In this document: positions 6,798 to 10,616 of the stretch, in pieces | How the letters are laid out: each line of letters opens with the position of its first letter | How positions within the stretch are numbered: position 1 is the first letter of the stretch | Source of the DNA: Ferdinandcohnia sp036965165 | GTDB taxonomy: Bacteria; Bacillota; Bacilli; Bacillales; Bacillaceae_L | Length of the DNA stretch: 10,616 nucleotides | Assembly: GCF_036965165.1 (NCBI RefSeq) | Contig: NZ_JBALOX010000094.1 | Location: 1-10,616 of the forward strand | Direction: 5' to 3' | Translations under genes and position numbers: made by a program | The notes under the pieces: generated by a model | What the model was told of the DNA's origin: nothing | Seen by the model: only the letters and a program-made list of their open reading frames with translations | The model's database searches: none

Positions 6798-7612
6798 TAT
6801 AAACCTTTCACCCATCTTGTCGCCATCTCAACCCAATTTCCTACCTCAGGTTGAATATGATTATCTCTACCTTTTGATTGTGTTTCCTCCGTTCCAAGAG
6901 ATAAGCCATGGACACCTTCAGGATAAATATGCAGTTCAAGGTGAACTTTGTGTTTTAATAAGCTTTGCGCAAAAAGCATGCTGTTTTCCACGGGGACAAC
7001 AGCATCAGAAACTGTATGCCATAAAAAAGTTGGTGGAGTTTCGTTTGATACTTGATTTTCTAAGGATAAAAATTCTCTATTATGTTGGTCATCGAACGTA
7101 TCTCCTAATAATGCTTTGAAGCTTCCTTCATGTGCATATGAGCCAGAAGAAATAACAGGATAGCTTAAAATTAATCCATTTGGCTTAATTTGTTCTTTTG
7201 AATAAATTAATTGATTCGTGAGAAAGTCTTTACTCCAGAATACACCTAAGCTTGCAGTTAAATGGCCGCCAGCCGAAAAGCCCATGACAATTATTTTATT
7301 GAGATCAACGTTCCATTTCTCTGCATTCTCACGAATAAAACCAATGGCATTTGCCAATTGACATAGTGATGTTGGAAAAACAGCAGGTTCAACACTATAT
7401 CTTAGAATACTTGCGTGAAATCCTTTACTGAGCATCTGTATAGCAACTGGTTCTGCTTCCCGGTCAGATGTATGAACATAGCCACCACCTGGGCAGATTA
7501 CAATCATTGGTCTTTTGCGGTCAGGGTCAATACTTGGTGAATTATCAAGTAGATATGTAAAAAAATCTGCTTTTTCGTTGTTATGTATTAACTCATATTT
7601 TTCATGAATCAT
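6797..7612 (-). CDS. Alpha/beta hydrolase (BD-FAE / acetyl-esterase-like)
   Basis: 271 residues with a complete serine-hydrolase set. The oxyanion-hole loop is CPGGGYVHTSDREAEP (from residue 40), the nucleophile elbow is GFSAGGH with S113, the acid is D203 in HTVSDAVVP, and the catalytic histidine is H235 in PEGVHGLSLG. This loop and spacing are typical of the cytoplasmic BD-FAE-like / acetyl-xylan-esterase-like branch of the fold. There is no signal peptide, so it should act inside the cell on small esters such as acetylated sugars; the true substrate cannot be told from sequence. ATG 7612 has AAAGAGGTGG at 7620-7629 with 7 bases between. It stands alone between two transport units, with a terminator before it (7679-7703), a candidate promoter at 7638-7666 and a terminator overlapping its own stop, so its position says little about its job. 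Confidence 0.88.
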   Translation of the reverse strand: MIHEKYELIHNNEKADFFTYLLDNSPSIDPDRKRPMIVICPGGGYVHTSDREAEPVAIQMLSKGFHASILRYSVEPAVFPTSLCQLANAIGFIRENAEKWNVDLNKIIVMGFSAGGHLTASLGVFWSKDFLTNQLIYSKEQIKPNGLILSYPVISSGSYAHEGSFKALLGDTFDDQHNREFLSLENQVSNETPPTFLWHTVSDAVVPVENSMLFAQSLLKHKVHLELHIYPEGVHGLSLGTEETQSKGRDNHIQPEVGNWVEMATRWVKGL

Positions 7613-7637
7613 TGATCTTCCACCTCTTTAAGTTCAT

Positions 7638-7666
7638 TCTATAAAAACTTCGACATTCTTTGTAAA
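7638..7666 (-). promoter_or_regulatory. Candidate sigma-A promoter for the hydrolase gene
   Basis: On the minus strand TTTACA (7666-7661, 5 of 6 matches to TTGACA) and TATAGA (7643-7638, 4 of 6 to TATAAT) are 17 bases apart. It lies between the ABC-operon terminator and the hydrolase ribosome binding site. The predicted start near 7631 leaves a leader of under 20 bases that just contains the ribosome binding site. Confidence 0.45.
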
Positions 7667-7678
7667 CTTCCTGCAGGC

Positions 7679-7703
7679 AAAAAAAGGCTGGAAATCCAGC
7701 CTT
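7679..7703 (-). terminator. Terminator of the ABC-exporter operon, overlapping the permease stop codon
   Basis: An 8-base stem, AAGGCTGG (7684-7691) with CCAGCCTT (7696-7703), closes a 4-base loop. On the minus strand it is followed by seven T (7685-7679). The proximal arm includes part of the permease TAA stop (7704-7702), so the hairpin starts inside the gene. Confidence 0.9.
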
Positions 7704-8913
7704 ATTCATAACGTAATGCATCAATCGGACTAAGCTTCGACGCTTTGTTTGCCGGTAAGATACCAAAAATAATACCAATAAAAGCGGAGAATCCAACGCC
7801 AATTATCACGATTAGCGGACTGACTGTAGCAGATATTGGTGAATACATAGAAACAAGAATGGTTCCTAATGCTGCAAGACCAATTCCAAGTAGACCCCCT
7901 AACGAGGTTAAAGTCATGGATTCAATTAAAAATTGAAGTAAAATTCGGCCTCTTGTAGCACCAAGTGCTTTTCGCAAACCAATTTCTCGCGTTCTTTCCG
8001 TAACAGAAACGAGCATAATATTCATAACACCGATTCCCCCAACTAACAAGGAAATCCCTGCGATACTACCGATTACCAAAGTCATAATGGTAAGGACAGT
8101 GTCAACTTCTTTTTCGTATTCGGAGAAATCGTTAACTGTGTACATCCCGTCTTGAAGTTTTTTTGCGCTAGTTAAGGCGTCCGCCGCTGAACGTCCAATT
8201 TCAGAAATTCGTTCAGGGTCATCTGCGATGATGGCTAAGCGCTCGATTTCTCGATTTCCGAACATCATCGAAATAACGCCTCGTGGCATGAGCATTTCTC
8301 CAGATTCATTATATCGAAATTGTTCAGGGATAGGTGATTCATACACACCAACGAGCTTATATGGATTCCCATTAAGGTCGACAATTTCACCAATAATATC
8401 TTCTTTATCTTTAAAGAATTTTTCTCTTGCGACCGTATCAATCATCACAACACGGTTTTTTCCATCGTTGTCTCTTGCATTTATTGGTCGACCTTCGACA
8501 ATTTCAATATCCCGTGCTGTAAAGAACTCAGGTCCAACTCCGGTAATCTCCATGTCACCCTGTTTATCATTATAGGTTAACGGTCCCCAGCCTTGATTTG
8601 TGGCAATCACTGCTTTTACACCTGGCACTTCTGATAGGGTTTCGACATCCTCAGAGGTTAGTTCAGGTTCCATCCAGGCCATCTCTGATTCTTCTTCACC
8701 CTCTTTGGGCATTGGCTGATACCAAAGATCAACCGCATTTTTTTCAAGACTAAACAGTTCCTCAGTCATTTTTGTTTTGGCACCTTGTCCAATTGCGACA
8801 ATAATAATAACTGCCGCTACGCCAATGATTATCCCAAGCATTGTTAAAATGGACCTGACTTTATGATTCCATATCGAGGATAATGCTACTTTAAAGCTTT
8901 CTAATAGACTCAT
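7702..8913 (-). CDS. MacB/FtsX-type ABC transporter permease (YknZ-like)
   Basis: 403 residues in the usual MacB-type plan: a first membrane span at about 19-42 (LTMLGIIIGVAAVIIIVAIG), a long extracytoplasmic MacB-PCD domain (about 45-275), then three spans at about 277-304, 328-357 and 366-387. The FtsX-family signature ERTREIGLRKALGA lies at 306-319 between spans 2 and 3, and the protein ends in the conserved SPIDALRYE. Such permeases act as dimers with a MacB-type ATPase and a membrane-fusion adaptor, and drive export or extracytoplasmic conformational work rather than passing substrate through the membrane. The length, the four-span plan and the adaptor-ATPase-permease gene order match B. 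subtilis YknXYZ; YvrPON has the same layout, so the exact orthologue is open. Its ATG overlaps the ATPase stop (ATGA, 8913-8910), so the two are translationally coupled. Last gene of the operon. Confidence 0.92.
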   Translation of the reverse strand: MSLLESFKVALSSIWNHKVRSILTMLGIIIGVAAVIIIVAIGQGAKTKMTEELFSLEKNAVDLWYQPMPKEGEEESEMAWMEPELTSEDVETLSEVPGVKAVIATNQGWGPLTYNDKQGDMEITGVGPEFFTARDIEIVEGRPINARDNDGKNRVVMIDTVAREKFFKDKEDIIGEIVDLNGNPYKLVGVYESPIPEQFRYNESGEMLMPRGVISMMFGNREIERLAIIADDPERISEIGRSAADALTSAKKLQDGMYTVNDFSEYEKEVDTVLTIMTLVIGSIAGISLLVGGIGVMNIMLVSVTERTREIGLRKALGATRGRILLQFLIESMTLTSLGGLLGIGLAALGTILVSMYSPISATVSPLIVIIGVGFSAFIGIIFGILPANKASKLSPIDALRYE

Positions 8914-9590
8914 AGGCTTCTCCTCTGATCATCCGTTATCAATCCATCCTTTAAGGTGATAACCCTATTTGCATATTCTGCAATTTCTTCCTCGTGCGTG
9001 ACGATGATGACTGTTCTGCCTTCTTTGTTTAGTTGAACCATAAGCTCCATTATTTGTTCACTCGTTTTAGAGTCAAGAGCTCCAGTTGGTTCATCAGCTA
9101 AAACAATCGAAGGATTATTTACAAGGGCTCTTGCAATTGCCACCCTTTGTTTTTGTCCACCTGAAAGCTGGTTCGGTAAATGTTTTACTCGATCCCCAAG
9201 TCCAACCTTGTCCAACATTTGTTTGGCTCTATCGATTCGTTCCCGCTTTGAGACACCTGCATAAATGAGCGGGGATTCCACATTTTTTAATGCATTATGT
9301 CGCGGTAAAAGAAAGAACTGCTGAAAAACAAAACCGATGTGTTCGTTTCGTAACTTTGCAAGCTTTTTCTCTTTGACTAGGCCGATTGGTTCCTCATTTA
9401 ATTCAAATGTTCCGGAAGTAGGAGTATCAAGAAATCCAATGATATTCATTAAGGTGGATTTTCCTGAACCCGAGGGTCCCATGATGGCAATGAATTCCCC
9501 ATCTTCAATCGTTAAATCAATCCCGTGCAGAACCGGTACCTCAAGAGCCCCATTTCCGTATACTTTTGTAATATTACTCAATTTCATCAT
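8910..9590 (-). CDS. MacB/LolD-type ABC transporter ATPase (YknY-like)
   Basis: 226 residues with every ATPase motif intact: Walker A GPSGSGKST (38-46), Q-loop Q90 in FVFQQFFLLPR, signature LSGGQ (142-146), Walker B IVLADE (162-167) with catalytic E167, D-loop ALDS, and switch histidine H199. FQQFFLLP and DEPTGALDSKT are typical of the LolD/MacB/YknY group. It powers the following permease from the cytoplasmic face. The start overlaps the adaptor end by 17 bases. GGAAGTGA (9604-9597) lies 6 bases before ATG 9590 and 9 before a second in-frame ATG at 9587, so either may serve as the start; the first is given. Coupled to the permease by an ATGA overlap. Confidence 0.94.
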   Translation of the reverse strand: MMKLSNITKVYGNGALEVPVLHGIDLTIEDGEFIAIMGPSGSGKSTLMNIIGFLDTPTSGTFELNEEPIGLVKEKKLAKLRNEHIGFVFQQFFLLPRHNALKNVESPLIYAGVSKRERIDRAKQMLDKVGLGDRVKHLPNQLSGGQKQRVAIARALVNNPSIVLADEPTGALDSKTSEQIMELMVQLNKEGRTVIIVTHEEEIAEYANRVITLKDGLITDDQRRSL

Positions 9591-10616
9591 AGGAAGTCAC
9601 TTCCATTCCGTCATACATTCCCTCGTATGGTGTTAAAACAATAAGTTCATCCTTTGTTACTCCTTCTGTCACTTGGATAAATTCATCATTCATTGAACCG
9701 GTTTGAACTTCACGTCTTTGTAAGAGTCCATCTGCTAGCACATATACAACCGCTACTCCACCTTCGTCTAAAATAGCAGTATGCGGAATCACTGGGAGAA
9801 TTTCAGTTCCAGGAATTCTGACCTCGAGTGAAACATGGAAGCCATGACGAAGCTCAGAAGTATCATCTGTAATACCAACCTTGAATGGGTACATTGTGAC
9901 ATTTCCACCGCCACCCATACCATAGAACTCACCTTCCCCGCCTCCAGTGTCATTAGGGAAATGGGAAACGGATTCGATTGCACCTTTCCATTCTCGATCC
10001 TTAAATACCTTTGGACGAACGATTACCTCTTGACCTTGTTGGATTTTCACTGCATCAAACTCACTCATTGTCCCTATTACTTTATAAGGTTTATTTGAAA
10101 TGATATGTATGACTGGTTCATTAGCACCCGCTTCAGTTGCGGCAATATTTTTATTAATATTAACAATAATTCCATCGATTTTACTAACAACTGTCATTTC
10201 TTTTTTCAGATTAGTAATTTCTGTAATTCGCTCGTTAGCGGCAGTAATTTCTGATTTCGTATTTTCATATTGTAGCTCCATTTGTACCTTCTCACTTGTG
10301 AGTTGGTTAACGTCTTCAACTGGGATTTCCTCTATTCGTTCTGATTCNNNNNNNNNNNNNNNNNNNNNNNNNNNNNNNNNNNNNNNNNNNNNNNNNNNNN
10401 NNNNNNNNNNNNNNNNNNNNNNNNNTATTTAATGCCGCGATTTGGTTTTGTTCGGTCTTTGCTCTAGTCTGAATTAAGTCTCTTTCTCTAGTTGCTCGTG
10501 CTAGCTCTGTGTCTAGCTTTGAAGAATCATAGACAAATAGCGGGTCTCCAGCTTTTATGGTTTGGTTCTCCTCTACTTTATATTCGTTGATTTCTCCATG
10601 CTCCGGATTTAAGAAA
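9574..10616 (-). CDS. Membrane-fusion (HlyD/YknX-like) adaptor of the ABC exporter, partial and interrupted by an N gap
   Basis: The N-terminus lies off the right edge. From 10615, 63 readable codons give NPEHGEINEYKVEENQTIKAG and DPLFVYD, the first half of a biotinyl-lipoyl domain, followed by a charged helix (DTELARATRERDLIQ). The 78-base N run then falls at the tip of the alpha-hairpin. From 10347, 257 codons give the return helix, the second lipoyl half (VVSKIDGIIVNINKN), a beta-barrel (PVIHIISNKPYKVIGTMSEF and KVFKDREWKGAIESV) with a Gly-rich loop containing GMGGGGN, and a membrane-proximal C-terminal domain. The EPVIHI and WKGAIESV regions resemble B. subtilis YknX as I remember it. It bridges the permease on the outer face of the membrane and may hand over substrate. 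The frames on the two sides of the gap differ (see the gap entry). An internal Met at 10281 is not the true start, because the frame stays open upstream to the gap. It overlaps the ATPase by 17 bases. Confidence 0.88.
10348..10425. other. Assembly gap of 78 N inside the adaptor gene
   Basis: Codons before the gap start at positions equal to 1 modulo 3 (10615, 10552), and codons after it at positions equal to 0 modulo 3 (10347, 10281). A continuous gene needs a missing stretch of 2 plus a multiple of 3 bases; 78 does not fit. The N count is therefore most likely an estimate, not a measured length, although a real frameshift cannot be excluded. The missing sequence should encode the tip of the adaptor alpha-hairpin. 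Confidence 0.9.

Noticed and set aside
6748..7119. A 123-residue plus-strand open frame
   Set aside because: It begins in the hydrolase terminator and runs antisense through a well-supported hydrolase gene, without a ribosome binding site or recognisable domain.
9574..10281. A shorter adaptor gene starting at Met 10281
   Set aside because: The frame is open for 22 more codons up to the N gap, and lipoyl-domain sequence continues beyond the gap, so 10281 is an internal methionine.
10100..10432. A plus-strand frame reading through the N run
   Set aside because: It is antisense to the adaptor gene and stays open partly only because the N bases contain no stop.

Overview
The window looks like a chromosomal segment from a low-GC Gram-positive bacterium of the Bacillaceae. 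The AT-rich sequence, the strong AGGAGG/GAGGTGAT ribosome binding sites, a sigma-W type promoter, and a gene set with clear Bacillus subtilis counterparts (YdjG/YdjH/YdjI, YknXYZ-like) all point that way. Every supported gene lies on the minus strand, so transcription runs from high to low coordinates. No mobile element, CRISPR array, tRNA or rRNA was seen.

In the direction of transcription there are four units. (1) 10616-7679: an overlapping operon for a MacB-type ABC exporter: a membrane-fusion adaptor (N-terminus off the window, interior broken by a 78-base run of N), its ATPase and its FtsX/MacB permease. It closes with a terminator that overlaps the permease stop codon. (2) 7666-6767: a single alpha/beta-hydrolase gene with its own candidate sigma-A promoter and a strong terminator. 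(3) 6669-3455: a single RND-family efflux permease of 1010 residues with no adaptor gene beside it, followed by a terminator. (4) 3270 to the left edge: a sigma-W type promoter, then ydjI (SPFH/flotillin-like protein with three C-terminal zinc ribbons), ydjG (double zinc ribbon membrane protein, TTG start) and ydjH (TPM-domain membrane protein, C-terminus off the window).

The common theme is the cell envelope. In B. subtilis, pspA-ydjG-ydjH-ydjI is a sigma-W operon in which YdjGHI helps place the phage-shock protein PspA at the membrane. yknWXYZ is an exporter protecting against a peptide toxin. Gram-positive RND proteins such as SwrC export lipopeptides. Here the ydj genes keep a sigma-W promoter, but ydjI comes first and no pspA is present upstream. 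The region can be read as an envelope-stress and antimicrobial-resistance neighbourhood, although the terminators show that the units are transcribed separately. I see no wholly new system. The points most worth checking are the rearranged PspA-less ydjIGH operon, the zinc-ribbon expansion in YdjI, and the frame-inconsistent assembly gap in the adaptor gene.
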